Positions 33,757-42,143 of a DNA stretch of 44,589 bases are shown here, in pieces. Position 1 is the stretch's first letter; each line of letters opens with the position of its first letter. Source of the DNA: a virus; the IMG/VR virus record IMGVR_UViG_3300047554_000370, positions 1 through 44,589 of that record; one strand, 5' to 3'. The translations under genes were made by a program, and so were the position numbers. Below the pieces are notes generated by a model. It was not told the origin of the DNA and ran no database searches. It saw nothing but the letters and a program-made list of their open reading frames with translations.

Positions 33757-34761
33757 ATGAAAATCCTATGCTCCCTATCAGGAGTAGAATTCACCTGTGA
33801 ACATTTTCCAGGTACATTCTTCTCTAGAGAAACATTCCACCCAATCTTCAATCTCTCCCAAAAACGTCTGCTTTCCTACACTGGAAAGTGGGCAGGTGGA
33901 GAACTCACCCGTACTGATTCCTACCTTCTATTCCTCGCAATTCTCCGTTCTAGCGATCAAATAGAATTCAGAGTTCCTGCTTTCCGCTCAGAGCAGACTG
34001 ATTCAATCATCGCAATCAATATGGAGCCACTTGTTCGCACTGTGATTAAACTCAACAGTGTGACTGCTCCTTCTGTAGTCTTTCCCCGCTTTGTAATCTC
34101 ACCAGAAACAAAGACACTACAGAATGTCCATCATTGGATTGAGTCCTGGCAGTCAGCTTATCAAGATTTCCTAGATGGCTATAAATCTGCCCACGAATCC
34201 CGGAAACTCATAATCCGTGAGACTGCACTCCAGAGGATGATTAAGAATCCTCATAAAGCAATCTCAGAATATGCTGGCCAGATTGCAGAATGGGCCGCAC
34301 TAGCTGGAGAGTTCCCACAATTCCTGATCCAATCACCATACAATAATCTGAAGATCACTTGTGCAGAGTTCTGGAAATCAATCATCGTAAGGTGTGCGAG
34401 AGATGAATATCTCTATCAGATTCCTGCACCTGATCTTCAGGAACTCATCGAGCACTGTGAAGATAAAATCCCTGTAGGTTCTATCTACTCTAATGCTCTA
34501 TTCAAGCTTCTTCGCCATGCACAAGATAGGCAGAAGAACTTCCTTGGTCTGGGAGATATAGATGTTCGTTCAACCTATACACTTCTGGATGATTCAGTCA
34601 CTGTAGAAGCAGCAAACATGAGAGCACTAATTGATTCTGCTCCCCAAGAACTTCCTAGGCCAGAACAGTATCCCAATAAGTTCAAGTATCTTCAGGCGAA
34701 ACTGAAGTGGGATATGGCACAGAAACATGGGCGCAACTCAGTGGAAGGAACCTCAGAATGA
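33757..34761 (+). CDS. Hypothetical protein, 334 aa
   Basis: The largest unassigned early gene, with TAAGGAAA upstream. The first 120 residues are beta-rich, and the C-terminal two thirds helical. There is a Cys-x10-Cys pair near the start, but no complete metal site. It precedes a conserved phage protein and the SF1 helicase, so a replication or recombination role is possible. I do not recognise a family. Confidence 0.65.
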   Translation: MKILCSLSGVEFTCEHFPGTFFSRETFHPIFNLSQKRLLSYTGKWAGGELTRTDSYLLFLAILRSSDQIEFRVPAFRSEQTDSIIAINMEPLVRTVIKLNSVTAPSVVFPRFVISPETKTLQNVHHWIESWQSAYQDFLDGYKSAHESRKLIIRETALQRMIKNPHKAISEYAGQIAEWAALAGEFPQFLIQSPYNNLKITCAEFWKSIIVRCARDEYLYQIPAPDLQELIEHCEDKIPVGSIYSNALFKLLRHAQDRQKNFLGLGDIDVRSTYTLLDDSVTVEAANMRALIDSAPQELPRPEQYPNKFKYLQAKLKWDMAQKHGRNSVEGTSE

Positions 34762-35294
34762 ATATCTTTGCACTTTCCACTTCTCCACAGGAAGCTGCAT
34801 CATTTCATTGTGACCAGCATATCCACAAGATGATCCTTGAATCTGCACAGATGCTATCTAATGCAGCTCGAAAATTCTATCCTAACCTAGCACGAGGTAG
34901 AGTCTATGAAAAAGCTCATGAAAACCATCCTTGCACTATCTGGGTTTCTTCTTCCCATTCTAATATGGCTTGGCTTTGTGCTCTTGCAACTTCCCTCGAA
35001 GAAATCAGACTTGACCAAGGACACAATCCACATGCATCAATGGACATTGTTAGGATCGTCGAAGATTTCTTAGGCTCCGCTGCTAATCCTGCGGATCATA
35101 CTCCTTTCGCAGAAGCAATGTATCCTCACATTCGTATTCGACAGGATCTTACTACAGTCCAGAAATATCGACTGTATTACCGTAAGAAGCACGTCGAATG
35201 GAAAACTAATACAGGCCGCGGCATGACATATAAGAATCGTGCTGTACCTGAGTTTCTTGCTGATCTTCTGGCTCAACCAACTATCCATGCATAA
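34758..35294 (+). CDS. Conserved phage protein with HxxKMILE motif
   Basis: I chose ATG 34758, overlapping the previous stop by ATGA. The opening (MNIFALSTSPQEAASFHCDQ, then HIHKMILESAQMLSNAAR) is a familiar signature of a protein found in many unrelated tailed phages. Conserved HENHPCTIWV and YRLYYRKKHVEW follow. The His, Cys and Asp residues suggest an enzyme or metal site, but the activity is not known to me. 178 residues. Confidence 0.7.
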   Translation: MNIFALSTSPQEAASFHCDQHIHKMILESAQMLSNAARKFYPNLARGRVYEKAHENHPCTIWVSSSHSNMAWLCALATSLEEIRLDQGHNPHASMDIVRIVEDFLGSAANPADHTPFAEAMYPHIRIRQDLTTVQKYRLYYRKKHVEWKTNTGRGMTYKNRAVPEFLADLLAQPTIHA

Positions 35295-35303
35295 CACCCT
35301 GAT

Positions 35304-37031
35304 ATGAGTAAACCATCTACACCTCAGTCTCTCACAATTTCTAAAACCCGACTAGCTGAGCTAGTTGAGAAGATGAGAGCAGCGAAAGCTACCGCAGTTG
35401 TTATCGAGGAATCTACAGATGTCCCAACAATCGAAACCACGCCTGAAATCCGTACAATCGAAATCTCTCCGCCAGTCATCCAAGGTTCCCAGATCACAGA
35501 TAAATACGGGAATCAAATCACACTCAATGAAAAGCAACTTAGCTTTGTCAATCTTGCTGGATCAGGAAAATCGTGCGTTCTTATCGGGGCTGCTGGTACA
35601 GGTAAAACAACGTGCCAAAAGGCAGTTGTCCAAACTCTCATCGAATCTGGAAAAGCCGGAGTTCTCGCAGCAGATGGACATTCCTACCTTACTTCAGGAA
35701 CTCCAGGAATTGTCATCTGTGCATACACTCGCAGAGCAGTGGCAAACATTCGTAGAAACATGCCCGCAGACTTGCAAGGTAACTGTGTCACTATCCACAA
35801 ATTGCTCGAATACAAACCAGTCTATTACGAAGTAGATGATCCAGTCACAGGAGAGTCGAAAACTAAGATGAGGTTTGAAGCTACACGTAACCAACTTCGT
35901 CCACTTCCTGCTTCTATCCATACAATTGTGATTGAAGAAGGATCAATGCTAGGAACTGATCTTCATGCTGAACTTATGGCCGCATGCCCACACAATCCGC
36001 AGATCATTTATCTTGGTGACATTCAACAGTTACCTCCGGTTTTTGGGCCTGCTATTCTTGGCTTTAAACTTCTTGAGCTTCCTGTTGTCGAGCTTACTGA
36101 AGTTTACCGACAAGCTCTTGAGTCTCCTATCATCTCACTTGCTCACCGCATCCTTTCGGGAAAGGCGCTTCCGCTTGAAGAATTCGATCAGTGGAATCAC
36201 CCTGGAAAGCTAAAGATCCGCCCCTGGAAAAAGAAGATTGACGCACTCAATGCAGTAATCACTCTAGGTACAGTATTCGCTGCATTTGAGAGAGAAGGTC
36301 TATACGATCCTGAAGAGGATATGATTCTTCTTCCCTTCAATACAGCATGTGGAACAGTAGAGCTAAACAACTCTATTGCTAATCATCTGGCCCGTAAACG
36401 TGGAGCAGTCACTTATGAAATCATTGCAGGTTTTCAGAAAGTCTATCTATCCGCCGGTGATAAAGTGCTGTATGACAAGGAGGATGCGATTGTTCTGGAA
36501 ATTGAAAGGAATCCAGCATATGGTGGTAAGATGCCTCAGAAAGAATCGACCACGTTAGATTACTGGGGTCATAACTCAGCACCAGACTCCTCCGTAGCTT
36601 CTGAGCTTTCTGAAGATCCTATGGATTTCGTACTCTCTCAAGCTGCTGCCGCAGAAACTTCAGAAGAGCGAGTGAATAAAGCATCTCATAGAATCAAACT
36701 GAGGATGCTAGATTCTGAGCGCGAAATCTATGTAGAATCTGCAGGGGATGTTAATTCTCTACTCATGGCTTATTGCCTAACTGTGCATAAATCTCAGGGC
36801 TCTGAGTGGAGGAAAGTATTCTTCTGTCTGCATCAAACACATGCAACTATGATTCAGCGTGAACTTCTCTACACTGGTGTTACTCGTGCAAGAGAAGAAC
36901 TCTATATCATCTGTGAACCTAACTCTCTAGTGAAAGGAATTGAATCTCAGAAAGTAAAGGGTGATACTCTGGCTGAGAAAGCTGAGTGGTTTAAGGGTAA
37001 GAAGGATCGTATGGAAAAGGAGATGATGTGA
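35304..37031 (+). CDS. SF1 DNA helicase (Dda/RecD-like)
   Basis: A 575-residue helicase. Motif I is GAAGTGKTT (residues 95-103). Motif II is IVIEEGSM with Glu211-Glu212 in place of the usual Asp-Glu. Motif III is GDIQQLPP, motif IV region LTEVYRQ, motif V TVHKSQGSEW and motif VI YTGVTRAREEL. The family moves 5' to 3' on single-stranded DNA, and T4 Dda does so in replication start and recombination. The first 75 residues are a Thr/Ile/Glu-rich extension. The stop overlaps the next start. Confidence 0.9.
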   Translation: MSKPSTPQSLTISKTRLAELVEKMRAAKATAVVIEESTDVPTIETTPEIRTIEISPPVIQGSQITDKYGNQITLNEKQLSFVNLAGSGKSCVLIGAAGTGKTTCQKAVVQTLIESGKAGVLAADGHSYLTSGTPGIVICAYTRRAVANIRRNMPADLQGNCVTIHKLLEYKPVYYEVDDPVTGESKTKMRFEATRNQLRPLPASIHTIVIEEGSMLGTDLHAELMAACPHNPQIIYLGDIQQLPPVFGPAILGFKLLELPVVELTEVYRQALESPIISLAHRILSGKALPLEEFDQWNHPGKLKIRPWKKKIDALNAVITLGTVFAAFEREGLYDPEEDMILLPFNTACGTVELNNSIANHLARKRGAVTYEIIAGFQKVYLSAGDKVLYDKEDAIVLEIERNPAYGGKMPQKESTTLDYWGHNSAPDSSVASELSEDPMDFVLSQAAAAETSEERVNKASHRIKLRMLDSEREIYVESAGDVNSLLMAYCLTVHKSQGSEWRKVFFCLHQTHATMIQRELLYTGVTRAREELYIICEPNSLVKGIESQKVKGDTLAEKAEWFKGKKDRMEKEMM

Positions 37032-37231
37032 TGACACATCCACGTGCAATTGACCCAGGAAATTCTTTCACACTCCACACACTTGAACGCTGTAAAACAT
37101 GGGCTACATATCATTCAGGCTACTATCGTTGGATGGTGAAACACTCTTCTCCACTCTTAGCTGAGTCTAACTATAATGCATCCACTTGGAAAGACCGTAT
37201 GATTCAACAGAGACTGATCGCACCCCCTTGA
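37028..37231 (+). CDS. Hypothetical protein, 67 aa
   Basis: A 67-residue protein overlapping the helicase stop (ATGATG). It is rich in aromatic and basic residues (WATYHSGYYRWMVKH). The -35 element of the following promoter begins at its stop codon. No family recognised. Confidence 0.55.
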   Translation: MMTHPRAIDPGNSFTLHTLERCKTWATYHSGYYRWMVKHSSPLLAESNYNASTWKDRMIQQRLIAPP

Positions 37232-37256
37232 CACGGTATCCCCGTCCTGTTAGTAT
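37228..37256 (+). promoter_or_regulatory. Sigma70 promoter
   Basis: TTGACA (37228-37233), a 17-bp spacer and TAGTAT (37251-37256). Transcription should begin near 37263 and give a leader of about 73 nt before the ATG at 37336. This supplies extra transcription to a gene with highly expressed codon use. Confidence 0.75.
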
Positions 37257-37272
37257 CCCCTCACTGGCTCAG

Positions 37273-37296
37273 GCGAAGTGCCAGAAAAAACTTCGC
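37273..37296 (+). promoter_or_regulatory. 5' leader hairpin
   Basis: GCGAAGT (37273-37279) and ACTTCGC (37290-37296) form a perfect 7-bp stem with a 10-nt A-rich loop, about 10 nt from the predicted transcript start. The T-run at 37311 is too far away for termination. A 5' hairpin of this kind often stabilises mRNA. Confidence 0.5.
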
Positions 37297-37335
37297 TGTA
37301 TCCTCCCTAGTTTTTTCAACCAAGGAAACTTAGAA

Positions 37336-37959
37336 ATGAATGCTCCCCAAACCGTGCAATCTGCCATCGACTCTACCTTCACGATGGAAGAATTCACTTT
37401 CCGTTTCAAGAAGGATAAGCTGGGCAATCAGCGTCCGACGATTAAGTTCAAGGCTCCTGTTCCCTCAGATGAAGGTGTTGCACAAATCCTGACCAGTGGA
37501 GATGTGAAGCAATTTGGTCTGATTCGTGATGCAATGTATGATGTTGTTCGCGATGTTCTGGCAGGTTATGTTGCTGAGAATGAAAGCCTGACTCAAGAAA
37601 CTCTGGATCTTTCCAAGCTGACTTGGGCTGCCATTGCCAACATGCCGAAGGAAGATCGTCGTTCTTCGACTATTCCCGAGGAACTGTGGACTGCATTTAC
37701 TGCTGAATACATTGCAGTTATGCCTGGTCTGACTGGTAAGTCTGTCGATGCAGTTACCAATGCAACGATGGTTTACGCCAAGAAGTTCGCTCCTTGGAAG
37801 AGCCAGAAGGAAGTTATCCGTAAGCTGAAGGAACAACTGGCTTTGTTTGCTGGCCATCCTTCTGCCGAACCGTACACTGAAATTCTGGATCTGTTGGTTC
37901 GTCGTGCCGATACTTATCTGGCTGCGGATGATCTGGTTGCCATCGCAGGTAACCTGTAA
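37336..37959 (+). CDS. Abundant early protein of unknown function, 207 aa
   Basis: ATG 37336 has AAGGA 9 bp upstream and lies downstream of its own promoter, so a longer frame from 37186 is unlikely. The protein has a beta-rich, basic N-terminus (FRFKKDKLGNQRPTIKFKA), then helices with a conserved-looking DLSKLTWAAIANMPKED and KKFAPWKSQKEVIRK. Codons CTG, CGT, GTT and GGT dominate, as in the capsid gene, so large amounts are expected. The order of segments matches the 30543 product. It may be a DNA-binding protein, which is inference only. Confidence 0.75.
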   Translation: MNAPQTVQSAIDSTFTMEEFTFRFKKDKLGNQRPTIKFKAPVPSDEGVAQILTSGDVKQFGLIRDAMYDVVRDVLAGYVAENESLTQETLDLSKLTWAAIANMPKEDRRSSTIPEELWTAFTAEYIAVMPGLTGKSVDAVTNATMVYAKKFAPWKSQKEVIRKLKEQLALFAGHPSAEPYTEILDLLVRRADTYLAADDLVAIAGNL

Positions 37960-38003
37960 TTCTCCCGAATAAGCTGGCCAAGTAAGACTGTGATCAATAG
38001 CAG

Positions 38004-38033
38004 TTGAAACCAGCATCCTGGACATGATATAAA
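38004..38033 (+). promoter_or_regulatory. Sigma70 promoter with flanking dyad
   Basis: TTGAAA (38004-38009), an 18-bp spacer and TATAAA (38028-38033). A dyad, TGGACA (38019-38024) with TGTCCA (38036-38041), brackets the -10 element and would suit a repressor. It would drive the genes from 38076. Confidence 0.6.
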
Positions 38034-38075
38034 ACTGTCCACTCATTCGACTATGCTCTTTAAGAACATAATCCA

Positions 38076-38336
38076 ATGCGTCAGTACCAACCAATCTGGG
38101 AAAAATTAAAAGCCATGCCGTTATCTGAAGCCTCAACTAAAGGGGTTTCTGTAACGGCTAATCGCGTTCTTCATCCCAGAATTATCAAGGCTGTCGTGAA
38201 AGAGAAGTGGCTTGATCTAGGATATAAACTAACCATTGAACCTAGGAAATGTATTCTCACACACTCCCGGAAGAATTCAATTCTCACATTCTATCTTGAC
38301 CTATCAGTGTCATCTATAGATGAACGCTCACTCTAG
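38076..38336 (+). CDS. Hypothetical protein, 86 aa
   Basis: A basic 86-residue protein downstream of the 38004 promoter, with a weak ribosome binding site. It has a helical N-terminus and two or three beta strands at the end (CILTHSRKNSILTFYLDL). No recognised family. Confidence 0.55.
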   Translation: MRQYQPIWEKLKAMPLSEASTKGVSVTANRVLHPRIIKAVVKEKWLDLGYKLTIEPRKCILTHSRKNSILTFYLDLSVSSIDERSL

Positions 38337-38350
38337 CAAAGGAGTCTACA

Positions 38351-38584
38351 ATGGCAACAAACACTTATCATTCAGTCAAAGGTTTCATCAAGCGTGATAC
38401 AGACAAAGCACTTCTCATGGAAGTGACTACTGTTGGTACAGTGGAACTTGATCCTGAAGATGTGAAGTCTCATTGGTTCTCGATTTCCCAGATTGATAAG
38501 ATCTTCCGGCAACCTAAGAACTCTCAGGAACTTGATGAGATTCATGTAGCTCAATGGATTCTTGCATCGAAAGGACTAGCCTGA
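38351..38584 (+). CDS. Hypothetical protein, 77 aa
   Basis: A 77-residue protein with AAAGGAG upstream. It starts with beta strands (YHSVKGFIKRDTDKALLMEV), then WFSISQIDKIFRQ and a C-terminal helix. This may be a small OB- or SH3-like fold. Located in the cluster before the recombination genes. Confidence 0.6.
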   Translation: MATNTYHSVKGFIKRDTDKALLMEVTTVGTVELDPEDVKSHWFSISQIDKIFRQPKNSQELDEIHVAQWILASKGLA

Positions 38585-38585
38585 T

Positions 38586-38864
38586 ATGAATGACTCAACA
38601 GTTATCCTCCGTGAAAAGGTAGCTTCTCTAGAGGCAGCACTTCTCGCCAGACATCCTACTATCCCAATGCTTCTTCGGGATATCCATTCAGCTTTGCGCG
38701 CCCAACCCGAGAATGTTACACTCCTTTCTGAGGAAGAAATACAATCTCTAGTCAAGGGCTTGCAAGTTCAGACTAATACTTTCCTAGCTACATCAGTGAC
38801 GAAAGAAAGTAAGAAGAGTGCAGGGACTAAAGCCTTGCTCGCTAAGGGTGCAGATGCATTCTGA
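38586..38864 (+). CDS. Hypothetical protein, 92 aa
   Basis: A helical protein starting directly after the previous stop. The phrase VTLLSEEEIQSLVKGLQVQT resembles a helical motif I recall in phage proteins near recombination genes. The C-terminus is Lys/Ser/Ala-rich. Function unknown. Confidence 0.6.
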   Translation: MNDSTVILREKVASLEAALLARHPTIPMLLRDIHSALRAQPENVTLLSEEEIQSLVKGLQVQTNTFLATSVTKESKKSAGTKALLAKGADAF

Positions 38865-38904
38865 GTTGTACTCACTTGTAAATGTGTAATCAAAGGAGAA
38901 TGAA

Positions 38905-39276
38905 ATGAAAGCATGGCGTAAACATAACATGAAACAAGCAGCTATCGTAGCGAAGTATGAGAAGGAGATTGTAGAGTGTCAACACAGTCTCAGATTCTTC
39001 TCTGAAAATGAAGGAGACGGAAAGTACTATAGTGATACCATTGCCAATGCTCAAGTAAAGATCAAGCAAGCTGAGGCATTCAAGCTCCGTACTAAGCATG
39101 AACGTCGTACTCATTATGCAGCAGAAGTAGCAACTCCTTCTCAGAATCTGTATCTTATCATGGCACATGCACGTTTGCCTGTTCCTGAAGAATTCATGTC
39201 TCAGATTCTGATGCAAGTGAAGAGGCAGGCTCAGCAAAATGCAGCTCGATCCACTGCATCAAATCCTAGTACTTAA
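38905..39276 (+). CDS. Hypothetical protein, 123 aa
   Basis: A basic, helical protein with AAAGGAGAA upstream. It has a coiled-coil-like stretch (AAIVAKYEKEIVECQHSL) and a Gln/Ala/Ser-rich tail. Possibly a nucleic-acid-associated accessory; no family recognised. Confidence 0.6.
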   Translation: MKAWRKHNMKQAAIVAKYEKEIVECQHSLRFFSENEGDGKYYSDTIANAQVKIKQAEAFKLRTKHERRTHYAAEVATPSQNLYLIMAHARLPVPEEFMSQILMQVKRQAQQNAARSTASNPST

Positions 39277-39730
39277 GTCTATCTTCATTCCATACCTAGA
39301 ATATGCTGCTATCCGCGACAGTCTGGGTATGGAATACGGAAGATACAAACAGTACTCTTTTATCCACCGAGAACTTATCCAAGCTGTAATCGAATGTCTA
39401 CCGCAGAATTCAACCTCGATACATTTCTCGATGATATTCCAGTGGGAGCAGAAAATCCTGCCCGATCTTTGTTTAGCGAACCAGCAGGCTCTCCATACGT
39501 TACTCTGCGAGAGGAAGGTTATGAGGGAACTGTTGATTACAGGATTCGCCAACTATCCTACTCCAGTCTCACAACACTACACAACTGCCCCCGTAAGTTC
39601 CAACTCTATCGGCTCCGCACCACACATAGAGAAGAAGAACACGTTAAACAAACAATCACTTTCGCTTTCGGTCACGTCGTTGGAGAAGCTATCCAGCTTG
39701 CTCTCGAAGGGTATACCGAAGAACAAGTGA
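39239..39730 (+). CDS. Overlapping ORF across the nuclease start, uncertain
   Basis: A 163-residue open frame that starts inside the previous gene and overlaps the Cas4-like nuclease gene by 337 bp. It covers the 117-bp gap between those genes, where its translation looks protein-like (IFIPYLEYAAIRDSLGMEYG, then FIHRELIQAVIECL), while the nuclease frame there does not. Its last 60 residues look like an out-of-frame by-product. It may be a true overlapping gene, or a shorter gene that lost its stop. Confidence 0.35.
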   Translation: MQLDPLHQILVLKSIFIPYLEYAAIRDSLGMEYGRYKQYSFIHRELIQAVIECLPQNSTSIHFSMIFQWEQKILPDLCLANQQALHTLLCERKVMRELLITGFANYPTPVSQHYTTAPVSSNSIGSAPHIEKKNTLNKQSLSLSVTSLEKLSSLLSKGIPKNK

Positions 39731-40458
39731 TCCTCCGAATGTTCCTTGGGTGGCATACAGATCTTCTTGCTGAAGATGCAATGGGAAAGAAATCTTTCTG
39801 GGAAGCTGTCATTGCTCTCCAAAGATTCCTTTCCCTTCGTGCATCTGGATTCTTAGATGACTACGAACTTGTGTACTATCAAGGAAAGCCGGCCTGTGAA
39901 CTATCTTTCTCAATTGATTTCCCAGATGGATTTCGTTACCGTGGTTTTGTGGATGCTGTATTGCGGCATCGTATATCTGGTAAGGTCCTTGTCTTGGAAT
40001 GCAAAACAACTGGTCTTGCAACAGTCAACCCAGCAACATACAAGAACTCAGCTCAAGCGATTGGGTATTCAATCGTTCTAGATCATATCTACCCTGAGCT
40101 TTCTTCCTATGATGTTCTCTATCTGGTATATCAAACCAAAGGCAGAGAATATCTTTCCATTCCGTTCACGAAAACCTATCTGCAACGGGCGCTTTGGATT
40201 CGAGAACTCCTGCTTGATATCGAAATGATTAAGCTCTACGAATCAGCAGGTGTTTATCCAATGCACGGTGAATCTTGTATCTCATTCGGCAGAGACTGTG
40301 AATATATCAACTCCTGCACAATGAGCACTTCATATCTTGCGCGCCCAGGATCTGAACAGGATTTCGATAACACAGAATACCAAGTGCAGATTACTATTAG
40401 CGATCTATTGAATACTCAACTGTCTAAGACAGAGACAACACAGGATACAACTCTATGA
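39394..40458 (+). CDS. Cas4/RecB-like PD-(D/E)XK nuclease
   Basis: A 354-residue nuclease. LSYSSLTTLHNCPRKF (ending near 69) is the opening motif of the RecB/Cas4 family. GFVDAVL gives Asp187, VLVLECKTTG gives Glu202 and Lys204, and SAQAIGYSIVL gives the QxxxY motif. Cys65 plus Cys295, Cys302 and Cys308 match the one-plus-three pattern that holds a 4Fe-4S cluster in Cas4 and AddB. It probably resects DNA ends for the Sak4-like ATPase encoded just downstream (ATGA overlap). No Cas1/Cas2 or CRISPR array is present, so this is a recombination enzyme. Confidence 0.82.
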   Translation: MSTAEFNLDTFLDDIPVGAENPARSLFSEPAGSPYVTLREEGYEGTVDYRIRQLSYSSLTTLHNCPRKFQLYRLRTTHREEEHVKQTITFAFGHVVGEAIQLALEGYTEEQVILRMFLGWHTDLLAEDAMGKKSFWEAVIALQRFLSLRASGFLDDYELVYYQGKPACELSFSIDFPDGFRYRGFVDAVLRHRISGKVLVLECKTTGLATVNPATYKNSAQAIGYSIVLDHIYPELSSYDVLYLVYQTKGREYLSIPFTKTYLQRALWIRELLLDIEMIKLYESAGVYPMHGESCISFGRDCEYINSCTMSTSYLARPGSEQDFDNTEYQVQITISDLLNTQLSKTETTQDTTL

Positions 40459-41417
40459 GACTCCATAAAGATGACGCATCAATCTACACTCGTGTAGCAA
40501 TCTTCGGGCTCCCCGGCTCTGGTAAATCTACCCTGGTATCTAAGCTCGCAGCTACTCATCGACTGACTTGGATCTGTCTAGACAATGACAAGGATGTGCT
40601 ACTGAAATTATCTGATGCAGAGCTAGAGAATGTGAACTTCATTGATCTTCCCGACTCTGCATCTTTCCCAGTAGCTGCCCCTACCCTGCTATCTCTTTTC
40701 AAAACAGGGAAAGGCAGAGTGTGTAATACTCATGGTATGTTCACGTGCGCACTGTGTACGAAGAACAAAGCAGGCTTCTCTGAGATTGATTTCTCTAAGC
40801 ATACTTCCCGAGATATTGTAGTCATTGATACTGGCTCACAACTTGGACGCTCAATCCTCGCTCACGTAACTAAGGATGATCCAGTAGACTACAAACCTGA
40901 GCGAGATGACTGGGGCTCACTGAGAAAGTTCACTGAGTTCTTTGCCTCACAGTTCCAAGGTTTCCGTGGTAATCTAATCGTAATCTTCCATGCAATTGAG
41001 ATGGAAGTGAAGTCAGGAGATAAGGTAATTGGAGTGAAGTACATTCCAGACTTTGGCTCTCGCGGAATGGCACTCACAATCGGTAAGAACTTTTCTCATG
41101 TCATCTACATGGAGGTGAAGAATAAGAAACACCGAGCCTATAGTTCTACGACTGCAAACAATGATTGTCTCACTAAGTCACGAACAGATTTTGCAATTGA
41201 AAGTCTCCCAGAGCCTTCACTTGTACCGCTTTTTCCGATCAAGGAATCCGCACCAATGGAAGAAAGTTCATCCTCCAGCACTACACCTACGGAAGTTCCA
41301 TCTAACCAGAGTACCCAAGCATCTACTCAAATCTCAAACAGTCCAGCCCAAAATGCTGTGTCAGGATTGAATGATCTGAAAGCAAGACTGGCAGCTCAGA
41401 CTGCAAAGAAAGGATAA
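40455..41417 (+). CDS. Sak4-like RecA-fold ATPase
   Basis: A 320-residue ATPase of the phage AAA_24/Sak4 type, which pairs single-stranded DNA in recombination. Walker A is GLPGSGKST (18-26) and Walker B-like VVIDTGSQ. A small zinc knuckle, Cys90-x2-His93-x4-Cys98-x2-Cys101, is inserted between them. The C-terminal 60 residues are Ser/Thr/Pro-rich and disordered, ending in a helix (LNDLKARLAAQ). Encoded between the Cas4-like nuclease and a dNMP kinase. Confidence 0.8.
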   Translation: MRLHKDDASIYTRVAIFGLPGSGKSTLVSKLAATHRLTWICLDNDKDVLLKLSDAELENVNFIDLPDSASFPVAAPTLLSLFKTGKGRVCNTHGMFTCALCTKNKAGFSEIDFSKHTSRDIVVIDTGSQLGRSILAHVTKDDPVDYKPERDDWGSLRKFTEFFASQFQGFRGNLIVIFHAIEMEVKSGDKVIGVKYIPDFGSRGMALTIGKNFSHVIYMEVKNKKHRAYSSTTANNDCLTKSRTDFAIESLPEPSLVPLFPIKESAPMEESSSSSTTPTEVPSNQSTQASTQISNSPAQNAVSGLNDLKARLAAQTAKKG

Positions 41418-41421
41418 TCTC

Positions 41422-42096
41422 ATGGCCGCAGAAGAAATCATTCCTCTCGCATCTCTGAAACTTATCGGGATTGCAGGAAGGGCGGGCTCCGGTAAAAGTA
41501 CAGTAGCTTCTTTCTTGACAAGCTCTTATCAGAATGTATACGAGGAAGCTTTTGCTGATCCTTTGAAAGCTGCATGTGCTGCTGCATTTCATCTAGATGT
41601 AGGACATTTCAGTGATCCTGCATTTAAGAATGAAACACACGATTACTGGGGAGTGAGTCCTCGGAAGATTGCACAGTACACAGGAACAGAACTCTTTCGT
41701 ACTTACATGGCTAATCTTCTAGGAACTGAAGTTGCTGATAACTTCTGGATTCGTACTCTAGAAGGTAGACTCACTGGAGCACTCGATGCACCTACCAATG
41801 AAGGGTATTATAAGCGAGGTGATACAGTAATCATCAGCGATGTACGTTTCCAGAACGAATATGACTGGATCGTAGCAAATGGTGGAAATGTAATCCACGT
41901 GAATCGTTCAGGTCTGAATGAAGTAGGCATCGCTAATCATCCATCAGAAGCCGGCTTTAACTGGTGGAATCCTGAACGGACTTGGAATCTTGTTAATGAA
42001 TCAACCTTGGAGGATCTTTATGCGCAAGTAACTAAGACAGCTCGTTATCTAGGACTCACACTCAAGCCTCTTGAGAATGATCCTTTCCCCCTCTGA
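41422..42096 (+). CDS. Deoxynucleoside monophosphate kinase
   Basis: A 224-residue P-loop kinase. GRAGSGKST (residues 19-27) is the phosphate-binding loop. FADPLKAAC, SPRKIAQYTGTELFR and VIISDVRFQNE are hallmarks of phage dNMP kinases (T4 gene 1, T5 dmk types), and HPSEAG closes the core. It phosphorylates dNMPs from host DNA breakdown to dNDPs for phage DNA synthesis. It stands 4 bp after the Sak4-like gene. Confidence 0.87.
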   Translation: MAAEEIIPLASLKLIGIAGRAGSGKSTVASFLTSSYQNVYEEAFADPLKAACAAAFHLDVGHFSDPAFKNETHDYWGVSPRKIAQYTGTELFRTYMANLLGTEVADNFWIRTLEGRLTGALDAPTNEGYYKRGDTVIISDVRFQNEYDWIVANGGNVIHVNRSGLNEVGIANHPSEAGFNWWNPERTWNLVNESTLEDLYAQVTKTARYLGLTLKPLENDPFPL

Positions 42097-42143
42097 TACC
42101 TATCATAGTTCTCTCAACACTCTCTATTAGAAAGCTTATACAA

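Noticed and set aside
37186-37335. Extended N-terminus for the 207-aa protein.
   Set aside because: It would include the promoter, the predicted transcript start and the leader hairpin; ATG 37336 has a proper AAGGA.
39394-40458. Cas4-like nuclease as evidence for a CRISPR system.
   Set aside because: No Cas1, Cas2, effector genes or repeat-spacer array is present; such nucleases are common in phage recombination modules.
42071-42099. TTGAGA with a 17-bp spacer and TGATAC as a promoter for the 164-aa gene.
   Set aside because: The -10 element matches the consensus at only two positions, so I do not list it although the gene seems highly expressed.
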